Assembly: GCF_041435355.1 (NCBI RefSeq)
Contig: NZ_CP108442.1
Span: forward strand, 7,810,501-7,874,500
Direction of reading: 5' to 3'
DNA: 64,000 bases
Origin: Streptomyces sp. NBC_01276
Lineage (GTDB): Bacteria > Actinomycetota > Actinomycetes > Streptomycetales > Streptomycetaceae
Below the pieces are notes generated by a model that made no database searches, was not told the DNA's origin, and saw only the letters and a program-made list of their open reading frames with translations. Below are positions 44,696 to 53,751 of this stretch, piece after piece (position 1 is the first letter of the stretch; the number at the start of each line of letters is the position of its first letter). The translations under genes were made by a program, and so were the position numbers.

Positions 44696-47600
44696 TGCTG
44701 GACACCCCCGAGGCCGTGTTCGAGGCGCTCCGCGAGAACAACGGCCGGCCGTACGGGCTGCAGCGGACCGTCACCGCCGAGGAACTCGTCGAGGCGGCCG
44801 AGGCCCTGGAGAAGACGGACGTACTGGCGACGGCTCTGCTGGAGCTGATGTCGGCGTACGAGTTCACCGGCGAGCACCGCAAGGCCCCGGTGGTCTTCGC
44901 CCGGCTGCTCAAGCTGTGGGACACCGAACCGGGCGCGTTCAGCGAATGGGAGGCCCACCAGGTCTTCTGGCGGTTCAAGTGGGTCACCACGTCCCTGCTC
45001 CAGGTCCCCGAGGTGCCGCTGGCCACCGTCGAGGGCTGGATCGACCGGATGCGCGGACGCTACGCCGACGCGGGCCACGACATGCAGCCCGTCGCGGCGA
45101 TGCGCTACCACGTGGCCTCCCACACGGGAACCGGCGTGGCCGATGCCTACGACCTGTGGGCGACGCGCCCGCGCTGCGAGCTCAGCGACTGCGAGGCCTG
45201 TGAGGTACGCCAGTTCGCCGGGCACGCGGTGCGCACCGGCGACGACGCCTCGGCCCTCGAACACTGGCGTCCGGTCCTCTCCGGCGACCAGGGCTGCAGT
45301 GACGAGCCGCAGCTGAGCCAGGCGCGAGCGCTCCTGCCCCTGCTGCGCACCGGGCGCACCGACGAGGCCCGCTCCCACCACCTCACCGGCTACCGGAGGG
45401 TGCGCGGCAACACCGGCATGCAGGACGAGATCGGCATGCACCTGGAGTTCTGCGCGCTCTCGCGCAACGAGGGCCGCGGACTGGAGGTCCTCGCCGAGAA
45501 CCGACCGCTGTTCGAGGCGACCGGCGCCCCGCTGTCCCGGCTGGGCTTCCTGACCGGTGTGGAGGTGCTGCTGGCCCGCATCGTCGGGGACGGCCACGAG
45601 GACACGGCCGTCGCGGGGCCGCCCGGCCGCGTGTGGACCGCCGGCGCGCTGCTCGCGCACGTCCGCGCCGAGGGGGACCGGCTCGGCGCGGCCTTCGACG
45701 CCCGCAACGGCAGCACCACCGTGGGGGACGTCCGCCGGGCGCGGCTCGCGCAGCCGCCGCTGCTCGACGAGCCGCTGCCGCTCGGACTGCGCACGGCGCT
45801 CCCGAAGCCCGCCGCGCCCGCCGCCGCCCCCGGTGCGGCGACCGCCACCGCGGCCGGCGCGGGGAGCGCCGCCGGTGCGCCGCCCATCCCGGAGGACTTC
45901 TTCGAGCTGGTGCGCGAGGCACGCCGCTTGACCGTGGTGGGGCACCCCGGCGGCACCCGCCTGTGGCGCCGGGTCACCGAGCGCCTCGACGACGGCAGCG
46001 CCACCCACGACGACCGGCTCGGCCCGGAGGACCTGCTGCTCGCGGAACTGGCGGAGCACCGGGCGTACGAACTCTCACAGGAGGACCACGAAGACGAGTC
46101 CGCGGCCGAGCTCGAACGGGCGGGCGAGCTGTACGACGCGCTCGGCAAGCCCTGGCACGCCCTGGCCCTGCGGGCCCACGCCTTCGCACGGCTGACCATC
46201 GGGCAGGACGAGAAGGCCCGCGAGGCGCCCGACGATGCCGCGGACCCGGCGGCCCGTCACCCGGACGCCGCCGAGATCCGGGCCACCGTCGACAAGACCC
46301 TGCGGCTTGCCGAGGACCTCAAGGTCACGGCGCCCCTCACGGAGGGGGCCTCGGAGGAGGAGGCGGCCGGGTCCGGCGCCGACACCGCCGCGCAGCGCGT
46401 ACAGGAGTACCTCGTCACCCTGCACGCGTGCGCCCTGGCCGCCCACCAGGCGACGCGGGAGGAGGACCCGTCCGTGCTGGAGTGGGCGAAGGGGGTCGGC
46501 GGTACGCTGCGCGCCGAGGCCGAGCGCCTGTCCGTCCCCCACCAGGTCGCCGCCGCACGGCTGTTCACGGCCGACCGGGCCGCGCGCCGCGACGACCTCG
46601 CCACGGCCGAGACGGAGATGCGGGCGGCCCTGACCGAGCTGACCGCCGGCGAACGCCCCTGGCGGGCCGCTCGCGTACGGGCCAGGCTCGCCCAGATCCT
46701 GCTGGCGCGGCAGGAGCCGGCGGAGGCCGCGGAACTCCTGCACCAGGCCGTCGCCGACGCCGTGCGGTACGACGACGCGGACTTCCCGCTGGCCCCGACG
46801 TACGCCCTGCTCGCTCACGCCGCGGCCCACATGCGGGACGCGACCGGCGCGGTGCGCCACTTCTCGGAGGCGGCCGACCGCTACGACCGCGAGGGTGCGT
46901 CCCGGGAAGCCACCGACGTCCGCCTGCAACTGGCCGACGTCCTGGCGCGCAACGGCAGGCAGGCCGACGCGGTCGCCGTCCTGGAGTCGGTCCTGTCCGG
47001 CCTGCCGGACGCCTCCGCCGCCGGGGCCGGAGGGGACGACGAGCGCTTGAGCGCCCACGTGAGGCTGACCCTGGCCAGGGGGCTGCGGGAGCTGGAGGAG
47101 TACCTGCCGGCGGCGGAGGAGTTCCTGAGGGTGGCCGACGCCGTCGCGACCTGGCAGGAGGACCGCGAGATCCACACCATGGTGGCGGCCGAGGCGGCGA
47201 CGGCGCTGCTGCTGGCCGACCGGCGGGACGCGGCCCGTACGGCCTATCAGCGCGCGGTCGACGCCCATGCGCAGGCCCCGAACGCCTCCTTCGTCATCCA
47301 GATGATGTGCGAGTTCGCACGGCTGACGGTGCGCGGCCGCGAGGCGGAGGGCCTGGAGGAGGCACTGGAGCACCTGACGCGTGCGGACGCGGTGCGCGCG
47401 GCGGCTCCGCAGGACGACGAGTGCTTCGTCCCCTGGTACCAGAACGGCGCCGTGCGCTACCGCCGTGCCCGGGTGCTCGCCGAGGTGGAACGCTTCCACG
47501 AGGCCCTCGCCGAGGGCGAGGCCGCCGTGGCCGCGTACGAGGAGGGCGGCGCGGACGGCGAGGTGCCGCGCGCAGAAGCCGTCCGCGTCACGGCCCTGAT

Positions 47601-47742
47601 CGAGGGAACCGGCCTCGGCCGTTACGACGACGCGGTCATCCGCCTGTCGTCGGCCATCGACCGCTGTCGCGCGGCGGACCTGGACGAAGCGGCGCGGATC
47701 CTCGACGCCCTGCGCCAGGACTTCCGCAACCGGGCGTCCTGA
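44695..47742 (+). CDS. Large TPR protein coupled to the HSP90 paralogue
   Basis: A 1015-residue soluble protein made of many helical hairpins with the TPR rhythm, clearest at ALEHWRPVLSG, AAELLHQAVADAVRYDDADF, AVRHFSEAADRYDREGASRE and YLPAAEEFLRVADAVATWQE. An Ala/Pro linker (about residues 365-400) parts an N-terminal from a C-terminal solenoid. It begins with the last base of the HSP90 stop (TGATG), after an AAGGAA site, so the two proteins are made together. TPR proteins are the usual HSP90 partners in eukaryotes; here the C-terminal MEEVD is lacking, so contact must be different. No catalytic motif. Confidence 0.85.
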   Translation: MLDTPEAVFEALRENNGRPYGLQRTVTAEELVEAAEALEKTDVLATALLELMSAYEFTGEHRKAPVVFARLLKLWDTEPGAFSEWEAHQVFWRFKWVTTSLLQVPEVPLATVEGWIDRMRGRYADAGHDMQPVAAMRYHVASHTGTGVADAYDLWATRPRCELSDCEACEVRQFAGHAVRTGDDASALEHWRPVLSGDQGCSDEPQLSQARALLPLLRTGRTDEARSHHLTGYRRVRGNTGMQDEIGMHLEFCALSRNEGRGLEVLAENRPLFEATGAPLSRLGFLTGVEVLLARIVGDGHEDTAVAGPPGRVWTAGALLAHVRAEGDRLGAAFDARNGSTTVGDVRRARLAQPPLLDEPLPLGLRTALPKPAAPAAAPGAATATAAGAGSAAGAPPIPEDFFELVREARRLTVVGHPGGTRLWRRVTERLDDGSATHDDRLGPEDLLLAELAEHRAYELSQEDHEDESAAELERAGELYDALGKPWHALALRAHAFARLTIGQDEKAREAPDDAADPAARHPDAAEIRATVDKTLRLAEDLKVTAPLTEGASEEEAAGSGADTAAQRVQEYLVTLHACALAAHQATREEDPSVLEWAKGVGGTLRAEAERLSVPHQVAAARLFTADRAARRDDLATAETEMRAALTELTAGERPWRAARVRARLAQILLARQEPAEAAELLHQAVADAVRYDDADFPLAPTYALLAHAAAHMRDATGAVRHFSEAADRYDREGASREATDVRLQLADVLARNGRQADAVAVLESVLSGLPDASAAGAGGDDERLSAHVRLTLARGLRELEEYLPAAEEFLRVADAVATWQEDREIHTMVAAEAATALLLADRRDAARTAYQRAVDAHAQAPNASFVIQMMCEFARLTVRGREAEGLEEALEHLTRADAVRAAAPQDDECFVPWYQNGAVRYRRARVLAEVERFHEALAEGEAAVAAYEEGGADGEVPRAEAVRVTALIEGTGLGRYDDAVIRLSSAIDRCRAADLDEAARILDALRQDFRNRAS

Positions 47743-47955
47743 GGGCCGGACCGCCCGGGCGCTCCCGCCCGGGCGGTCCGCGGGCCGGGCGTCCGGCCGG
47801 GCCCGGAAGGGCACTCCCGGCTGTTTCCGCGCAAGAGTGGCTTTGTCGGCGTTTCGGGACATTGGGGCGATGGGGCGTCGGGCAGGGATCCCTCCGACCC
47901 GTGGTTCCGCGGGGAAGGCCCGCGGAACCGGTCCGAAAACCAGGGAGAGTCCAGA

Positions 47956-48462
47956 ATGCGCACCAGCCGCACGTCCGCCACCGCCGCTGTCGTCGCCGTC
48001 ACTCTGGCGGCCATCGCGGGCGCGGGCACCGCGCGGGCCGCGACGGCGGGCGCCGTCGCCGCCCCGTCGGCCTGCCGTCCGGCCAACCACCTCGCGAAGA
48101 TCACGCGGGACCAGGCCAGCGCCGGGCACGTCCACTTCCGGGTCACGCTGACCGCGCCGAAGGGCTACGCGCCGTGCCGACTCGCCGGCTCCCCGACCGA
48201 TGTGGCCTTCTCGCTGCGCGGCACAGCGCTGGGCACCACGGCCGGTCGGTACGGCGACCAGACCGCACCGGTGACCTTCGGTCCGGGACGACCCGTCCAC
48301 TTCGACATCCAGGTCCCCGACAACGGGCACGGCACCCCGGCGGACGAGGCGTCGTTCACGCTCAGGGCTCCCGGCGGCGAGATCCCGGGCGCCTCGGTCG
48401 CCGAAGGCCGCTTCGAGGTGGCCGCCGGTACCCTCGTCGGCCCGGTCCGGCCCGGCGCCTGA
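47956..48462 (+). CDS. Secreted DUF4232-like protein
   Basis: A 168-residue exported protein. Signal peptide 1-28 (ATAAVVAVTLAAIAGAGTARA). The mature domain is a beta sandwich of the DUF4232 type, with Cys40 and a second Cys in GYAPCRLAG likely in a disulfide. The typical pattern is a short N-terminal CRxxxL, GHVHFRVTLT and a final PVHFDIQVPDN. Role unknown, extracellular or lipid-face by signal. ATG at 47956 with CAGGGAGAG upstream. Confidence 0.8.
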   Translation: MRTSRTSATAAVVAVTLAAIAGAGTARAATAGAVAAPSACRPANHLAKITRDQASAGHVHFRVTLTAPKGYAPCRLAGSPTDVAFSLRGTALGTTAGRYGDQTAPVTFGPGRPVHFDIQVPDNGHGTPADEASFTLRAPGGEIPGASVAEGRFEVAAGTLVGPVRPGA

Positions 48463-48481
48463 CCCCGCGGGGTTCTGAGCC

Positions 48482-49573
48482 TCAGGGCTCGTACAGGCGG
48501 ACGGCCAGGGCGGCGATGTCGTCGTCGAGGCGCCCCCTGCTGTGGTGGACGAGGTCGCGGTGGAGGGCCGTGAGCAGTTCGCGGGGCGGCGTCGGGGGCT
48601 GTCGGCCCATCCAATCCGCCAGCGGGAAGAACTCGCCGTCTCGGGCACGCGCCTCGGCGATCCCGTCGGTGTAGAGGAGCAGCAGGTCACCGGCGGTGAA
48701 GTCGAAGGTGTCGACGCTGTAGTGATCGCCGATCAGCTCGGCGAGGCTGAGCAGCGGCGAGGGGTTCGCGGGATCAAGGGTGTGGACGTTCCTGCGGTTC
48801 AGGAGCAGCGGCGGGGGGTGTCCGCAGTTGAGGATGTCGATGTGTCCGCCCTCGCGCGGGATCTGGACGAGAAGGGCGGTGGCGAAGCGCTCCATCGGGC
48901 CTTCCGGGGGGAAGGAGGAGTTGTAGCGGGTGCTGCTGGCATCCATCCTGCGTGCGACGTTCACCAGGTCGGTCTCGTCGTAGGCGGCCTCCCGGAAGGC
49001 GTTGACGATCGCCGCGGCCGCCCCCACCGCCGGCAGCCCCTTGCCCCGCACGTCACCGATGAGCAGCCTGACCCCGTACGGAGTGTCGACCACCTCGTAG
49101 AAGTCCCCGCCGATGCGGGCCTCCGCCGCGGCCGCGAGGTACAGCGACTCGATCTCGATGTTCCCGAGGCGGCTGGGAAGGGGGCTGAGCACCACCTGCT
49201 GCGCCGCGTCGGCGACGAGCCGTAGCTGGAGGAGGGTGCGCTCGCGCTGGAGCCGGAGGTGGCTTCCGTACGCCGCGGCCACGGTCACCGCGATGATCCC
49301 CGCGGCCGTCCACCACGTTCCCAGATCGGGGAAGACCAGGCTGAGGCCGATCATCAGGAGGAGGCAGACCGTGCCGAGCAGAACGGTGGGGAGGACCGGC
49401 CACATGGCGGCGGCCAGCGCCGGCGCCGCCGGCAGGAGGCGGCTGAAGGCCAGCTCCGGCGGAGTGGCATAGGCCAGGCTGGCGATCACGACGGTCAGAA
49501 TGACCGGCGACAGCCGCACAAGCCACCCCCGGCCGTAGCGCCGACGGAGCCCCGGCCGTCCAGACTCGATCAC
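48482..49573 (-). CDS. SpoIIE/PP2C-type serine phosphatase, membrane-bound
   Basis: A 363-residue protein. The N-terminal 120 residues hold three or four transmembrane helices (SPVILTVVIASLAYA, PALAAAMWPVLPTVLLGTVC, TAAGIIAVTVAAAYG). A SpoIIE-type phosphatase domain follows with the metal acids in RIGGDFYEV, LIGDVRGKG, LLYTDGIAEA and LDDDIAALAV. It dephosphorylates Ser/Thr proteins, probably an anti-sigma-antagonist in the Streptomyces sigma-factor network. GTG at 49573 (or an upstream TTG/GTG near 49691); ribosome site close to the codon. Divergent from the SDR. Confidence 0.85.
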   Translation of the reverse strand: MIESGRPGLRRRYGRGWLVRLSPVILTVVIASLAYATPPELAFSRLLPAAPALAAAMWPVLPTVLLGTVCLLLMIGLSLVFPDLGTWWTAAGIIAVTVAAAYGSHLRLQRERTLLQLRLVADAAQQVVLSPLPSRLGNIEIESLYLAAAAEARIGGDFYEVVDTPYGVRLLIGDVRGKGLPAVGAAAAIVNAFREAAYDETDLVNVARRMDASSTRYNSSFPPEGPMERFATALLVQIPREGGHIDILNCGHPPPLLLNRRNVHTLDPANPSPLLSLAELIGDHYSVDTFDFTAGDLLLLYTDGIAEARARDGEFFPLADWMGRQPPTPPRELLTALHRDLVHHSRGRLDDDIAALAVRLYEP

Positions 49574-49955
49574 ACTTCCCAGAATATCCGTGCAATGAAG
49601 GCACAGCACTCCGGCGAACGGACCCGCGGGCCCGCTCCCGACCGGCTGAACGGCCCGCGGCGGCGGCTGGAGCGGCCCCGTCGGCGGTGCCACCAAGGCC
49701 CGAATTCGAATGCTTAAGCGAATTTATGGGGGGTGGGGTGAACGGGTCCGCGGCCGATGTGTGGGGCGCCGCCGAGTGCGGCGGCGGGACGCACACCCAC
49801 GACGGGTCGGCACCGTGTCGGTGGGATGTCGGCCGTCGGGCGGGACTGTCGGTGAGCGGTGGGGGATGTGTCGGCGGCCGCTGGAACCGTGGTGGGTGTC
49901 GAGTTGCCCGCATGCAGCGGCAGCCGTTGTCACCAGCAGGGGAGTCTCCGTCGCC
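49574..49955. other. Divergent intergenic region, PP2C / SDR
   Basis: 382 bp between the phosphatase and SDR starts. The notable element is the AT-rich dyad at 49703-49724, followed by a G-rich run. No convincing gene. Confidence 0.5.
49703..49724. promoter_or_regulatory. AATTCG-N10-CGAATT dyad
   Basis: Perfect 6-bp arms at 49703-49708 and 49719-49724 around the CTTAAG centre, in the most AT-rich spot of the divergent region. Could be an operator for the SDR or the phosphatase. The AraC regulator is a candidate. Confidence 0.4.
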
Positions 49956-51047
49956 GTGTCGTCCGCATCCTCCATTCCGCCCTGGAACGTCCGACGCCCG
50001 CCGCGTGCCGATGGCAGTGTCTTCCTGGTCACCGGCGGCAACGCCGGTATCGGATACTTCGTCGCGGAACAGTTGTCGGCAACCGGAGCGACCGTCGTGC
50101 TCGGCAGCCGGAATCCCGTGAAGGCCGAGGCCGCCCTGGCGTCGATACGCGCACGTGTCGCCGGTGCGCGGGTGCGGGCCGTTCCGCTGGACCTCGCCGA
50201 CCTCTCCTCACTGCGATCAGTGGTGGAGTCGCTGGGGGTGGAGTGCCTTGACGCGGTGGTCCACAACGCGGGTGTCGCGCTCGACGACCCCGCGCGCAGG
50301 GAGACGGAGGACGGCCACGAGCTCATGTTCGGCACGAACCACCTCGGGCACTTCGCGTTGACCCGGTGGCTGATGCCACTGCTGTCGGCCGCGCCGGCGG
50401 GTCGCGTCGTGACCATGGGCAGCTTCGCGGCGAAGTCGGAGCGGCTCGACCCGGACGACCTGCACTCCCGGAAGGACTACCGGCCCAAGCGTTCCTATGG
50501 ACGTTCCAAGCTGGCGCAGATGTACTTCGGGGTCGAACTCGACCGCCGCCTGCGCGCCGTCGGCGCCGAGGTGGCGAGCGTGGTGGTCCATCCCGGCGGC
50601 GCGCTGGACTCCCTCACCCCGTCCCGGCCGCCGATCCATGTGCGCACCGCCCGGGCACGGCTGGGCGCGGCACCCGCGGCCTTCCTCGTCCAGGGCAAAC
50701 ACGCCGGCGCGTGGCCCGCGGTCCGAGCGGTGCTCGACCCGACCGTGCGTGGAGGCCAGCTGTGGGGACCGCGCGTCTTCGGCCTGCGCGGCGAGCCCCG
50801 ACCCGAACCGGTGTGGAACCACCTTGCCGACGCCTCCGTCGCGGCGCGGCTGTGGGACGCGAGCCGCGACCTGACCGGCGTCGACCCCGGTGCCGTCCTG
50901 GGACAGCCTCTGGCCCGCGCCCACCGCGTCCCGGCAGGACACCGCCCGAACCACCCTCCGGCCGAATCGGTCACCGGGACCGGCCCGTCTCCCCCGCGCG
51001 GGGGAGACGGACCGGTCCTCGGACCTCCGAGGCGCGGCCGGGTATGA
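49956..51047 (+). CDS. Short-chain dehydrogenase/reductase
   Basis: A 363-residue SDR of the extended-tail kind. The cofactor motif TGGNAGIG is at 26-33, VVHNAG is the stabilising strand, and the catalytic YxxxK is in SYGRSKLAQ near residue 185, with Ser in VTMGSFAAK. The last 50 residues (from PLARAHRVPAGHRP) are Pro/Arg-rich and overlap a terminator-like hairpin. GTG at 49956 follows AGGGGAG with a long spacer (11 nt). The nearest regulator is the convergent AraC gene. Oxidises or reduces an unknown alcohol/ketone. Confidence 0.85.
   Translation: MSSASSIPPWNVRRPPRADGSVFLVTGGNAGIGYFVAEQLSATGATVVLGSRNPVKAEAALASIRARVAGARVRAVPLDLADLSSLRSVVESLGVECLDAVVHNAGVALDDPARRETEDGHELMFGTNHLGHFALTRWLMPLLSAAPAGRVVTMGSFAAKSERLDPDDLHSRKDYRPKRSYGRSKLAQMYFGVELDRRLRAVGAEVASVVVHPGGALDSLTPSRPPIHVRTARARLGAAPAAFLVQGKHAGAWPAVRAVLDPTVRGGQLWGPRVFGLRGEPRPEPVWNHLADASVAARLWDASRDLTGVDPGAVLGQPLARAHRVPAGHRPNHPPAESVTGTGPSPPRGGDGPVLGPPRRGRV
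50977..51018 (+). terminator. Hairpin within the SDR 3' end
   Basis: A 7-bp plus 11-bp stem (50977-50983 with 51012-51018, and 50985-50995 with 51000-51010) with one mismatch and a GCGC loop. It lies before the SDR stop at 51045, so either the terminator is in the coding end or the true gene is shorter. Confidence 0.55.
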
Positions 51048-51147
51048 GCGGCGAGACCCCCGTACCCGCCAGGCCCATCATCCGCGGTGCGCCTCGTCAG
51101 AGGATCTCGGCCAGGCACCAGGCGGGGTTGTCGCCCCCTGGATCCGT

Positions 51148-52215
51148 TCACCCTGGGGCGGTATCTCCAGAGGGGAATCTAGGTCCGGGCAGCCCGCGGT
51201 GGTGTGCGTGGAGTGCTCGGATCCTGTGCTCCGCGTGCCCTGGGGCGGCCGGGGAGGAGGGCAGGGAGGACGCACGGTGTTCGCTCGGGGTGATCCCGTA
51301 CGCCTCGCGGAACGCCCGGCTGAACGCGGTGGCGCTGGAGAAGCCCCAGCGGGCCGCGATCACTTGCACGGCCCGGCCGCGCAGTTCCGCGCACGCGAGG
51401 TCGGCGTGGGCCCGCTCCAGCCGGCGTTGGCGGATGAGTGCCGAGACGGTCAGGGGCTGGTCCCGGAAGAGGGCGTGGAGGCGGCGCAGGGACATGTTGT
51501 GCCGTTCGGCGATCACCTGGGGAGTCAGCCCCGGATCACCGAGATTGTTCTCGACGAAGCGGTGGATCCGCTGCAGAGCCTCCTGCGCACGGGCCTCGGC
51601 AGGTGCCCGGCCGGGGTCGCCGAGCTGCTGCGCGAGGAACGCGGTGGCCAGGTCGAGGGTGATGGACCCCATCGCGCGCAGCTCCTCCGGGCGGCAGTGC
51701 GGGCCACGTGTGAGCAGGGTCTTCAGGAAGTCGGCGAGGATCGCGCCCGTCCCCGTGTCCGCCGCCAGGCTCCGCGCGAGGAGGCCGTCCACCCGGTCCG
51801 CGCCCAGCGCCAGGACCTGACGGGGAATCTGCACGACCAGCGTCTCGGTCTGCGCGCCCGTGCACGCCCCCTCGCTCGGTCGCGAGGTGTCCGTGAGCAC
51901 GAGTGCCCCCGCGACGATCGATTCGTTGCCCCGCTGCGAGATCCTGACGCCGCCCCGTGTGACGAGCGCCAGCTGCACGTGCTCGGGATCGCCGCGCCGG
52001 ACGTGGGCGGGGGTGCGGCGCGAGAGCACCGGTGAGCAGCTGACCGCGGAAAGCCCCACCACGCCGAGGTCCAGGTACGTGATGCCCGCGCGGAAGTCGG
52101 CCGCATGAGGGGTGTTGAGCATGACGGGCATCACATCGCTGGACACCGTCTCGCAGAACCAGTCGAACCTGTCCTCGCGCACACCGGCAGCATCCGGCAC
52201 ACCCACCACACCCAT
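51148..52215 (-). CDS. AraC-family transcriptional regulator
   Basis: A 355-residue activator. The N-terminal AraC-binding-like cupin region contains AHVRRGDPEHVQLALVTRGG. The C-terminal double helix-turn-helix has QVIAERHNMSLRRLHALFRD and ARWGFSSATAFSRAFREAYG, the AraC/XylS signature with FSSATAFSRAFR. ATG at 52215 with GGGGGAT upstream. It is convergent with the SDR, and an AraC-SDR pair is common, so it may control that gene through the dyad near 49713. Confidence 0.88.
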   Translation of the reverse strand: MGVVGVPDAAGVREDRFDWFCETVSSDVMPVMLNTPHAADFRAGITYLDLGVVGLSAVSCSPVLSRRTPAHVRRGDPEHVQLALVTRGGVRISQRGNESIVAGALVLTDTSRPSEGACTGAQTETLVVQIPRQVLALGADRVDGLLARSLAADTGTGAILADFLKTLLTRGPHCRPEELRAMGSITLDLATAFLAQQLGDPGRAPAEARAQEALQRIHRFVENNLGDPGLTPQVIAERHNMSLRRLHALFRDQPLTVSALIRQRRLERAHADLACAELRGRAVQVIAARWGFSSATAFSRAFREAYGITPSEHRASSLPSSPAAPGHAEHRIRALHAHHRGLPGPRFPSGDTAPG

Positions 52216-52375
52216 GCGATCCCCCACAAACCTTGACGTGGCGGCGATCCGGCACCGTACCGGTTGTCGCAAGGCCTTGCCCCACCCCACCGCCACGTGA
52301 TGCATTGTCGGCCATGCCGGTCCACGGCCCCCGCACCGGGCGCGGGCGGGGCGGCCGGTGGGGGTGCCGGCCGGT

Positions 52376-52404
52376 GCGGGGGGTGATGTGGCATCACCCC
52401 CCGC
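52376..52404 (-). terminator. Terminator of the CIS operon
   Basis: A perfect 13-bp stem, GCGGGGGGTGATG (52376-52388) with CATCACCCCCCGC (52392-52404), and a 3-nt loop. It sits 34 bp past the last gene stop (52438) in the minus direction. Confidence 0.8.
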
Positions 52405-52437
52405 GGTCTGTCGGGTGTGGGGACTGCGGTGGTGCGG

Positions 52438-53751
52438 TCAGGAGCGGTTGGCGTTCGACGGGCCGAAGAACTCGATCTCCGAAATGGCGACCTGCTTCTC
52501 GGCGGAGGCCGCGTGCGACGACTCGACGGTGAAGCGGACCTTCGTGACCTCGCCGACCCGGAACGGGCGCCGCTGGCCGCCCGCCCCCTGATCCAGGGTC
52601 AGCCGGCGCGTGGTGACCTTGCCGTCCTTACCGGTGATCGTCGCCGTGACGCGGTGCGGCAGGGCGGACTCCCCGATCTTGTCGGCCCGCGCGGAGACGC
52701 CCGGGGTGATGATCAGGTCCAGCAGCCGGGTCGGCTCGCTGAAGTCGGCCTCGATCCACTCGCCCTGGCCGGACTGCGAGACGCCGGGCCCCCACCAGGT
52801 GTTGCTGCGCTTGTCGAAGGCGAGCTCCGGCGCGTGGTCGGGATAGGAACGGGAGGCCGCCATCCGGTCCGGGGCGACCGGGGCACGCTTGGCGAAGTGG
52901 TCCAGGGTGGTCCGGACGCCGTCGGGCAGGTACACGAAGCCCAGGATCGCCAGGGTGACGACGACCGCGAGGGTGATCCAGGTGCCGATCCGGTCGAAGA
53001 CGCGGCGCAGCCGGGGACGTTCGCCCGCCCACGGCGTCTCGCGGCGCCGCCCGCCGAAGAGCCGGCGCCACCAGGGCGCCCTTCCGGGTGCGGAGGCCTC
53101 GCCGGTCTCGGCCAGCGGCATCGCGCAGCGCACGCAGTAGTGGCGGTCGGGCGGGTTGGGCGTCGAGCACCACCGGCACGGCGGGCCGCCCGCGACGCCG
53201 GGCTGCTCTCCCGGGGTGCGTACCGCGGGCCGGTCGGCGTCCGGCCGTCCGGGCAGGACGGGCCCGGCGCCCGCCGGAGCGGGGTGCGGCGACTCCGGGT
53301 CCGCCACGGGCACCAGGAGGGAGCGCGCCCGGTCGGACATGGTGTCGCTGAGCGGCTGCGGCTGCGGGGTGGCGGCTACCGGCCCGGACGGTGCGGTGTC
53401 CTGGGGTGAAGGGGTGCCCGGGGGTGTCCGAGCGGGGCCGGCGGGCTGCCCGCCGGCGGGGGCACGGGGCGGAGCGGCCGGCGCCGGCTCCTCCTGCCCC
53501 TCCTGCTCCGCCGGATCCGGCGCCGACCCCGGGGAACCGCCGGCGGCCCGCGCCGGCCGTTCCGTACGGGCCGCGTCCTCGTGCGGGGTCCGCGACGCGT
53601 CCGCGGCGGGCCCGCCGGGCTGCTGGGACGGGTCGGCGGGCCGCGTGGCGCGGGCGTCCTGGTCCCAGCGGAGCACGGCGCCGCACGCGTCGCAGAAGGA
53701 CTGGCCCGGTTCCGCGCGCGTTCCGCACTCGGCACAGTTCTGCGTGGTCAT
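52438..53751 (-). CDS. Zinc-ribbon membrane protein, probable CIS membrane adaptor (CisA-like)
   Basis: A 437-residue type II-like membrane protein coded last in the CIS operon, overlapping the gpI gene by 4 nt. Zinc ribbon 1 uses Cys6, Cys9, Cys20 and Cys23. A disordered Pro/Ala-rich region follows (about 30-185). Zinc ribbon 2 uses Cys192, Cys195, Cys206 and Cys209. A single transmembrane helix (257-275, TWITLAVVVTLAILGFVYL) leads to an extracytoplasmic domain (295-437) with beta strands and aromatic motifs (AFDKRSNTWWGPGVSQSG, EWIEADFSEPTR, EIEFFGPSN), a discoidin/NADase-type glycan-binding fold. This is the architecture described for CisA, which links the Streptomyces CIS to the membrane. 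The match is by order and place, not alignment. Confidence 0.75.
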   Translation of the reverse strand: MTTQNCAECGTRAEPGQSFCDACGAVLRWDQDARATRPADPSQQPGGPAADASRTPHEDAARTERPARAAGGSPGSAPDPAEQEGQEEPAPAAPPRAPAGGQPAGPARTPPGTPSPQDTAPSGPVAATPQPQPLSDTMSDRARSLLVPVADPESPHPAPAGAGPVLPGRPDADRPAVRTPGEQPGVAGGPPCRWCSTPNPPDRHYCVRCAMPLAETGEASAPGRAPWWRRLFGGRRRETPWAGERPRLRRVFDRIGTWITLAVVVTLAILGFVYLPDGVRTTLDHFAKRAPVAPDRMAASRSYPDHAPELAFDKRSNTWWGPGVSQSGQGEWIEADFSEPTRLLDLIITPGVSARADKIGESALPHRVTATITGKDGKVTTRRLTLDQGAGGQRRPFRVGEVTKVRFTVESSHAASAEKQVAISEIEFFGPSNANRS

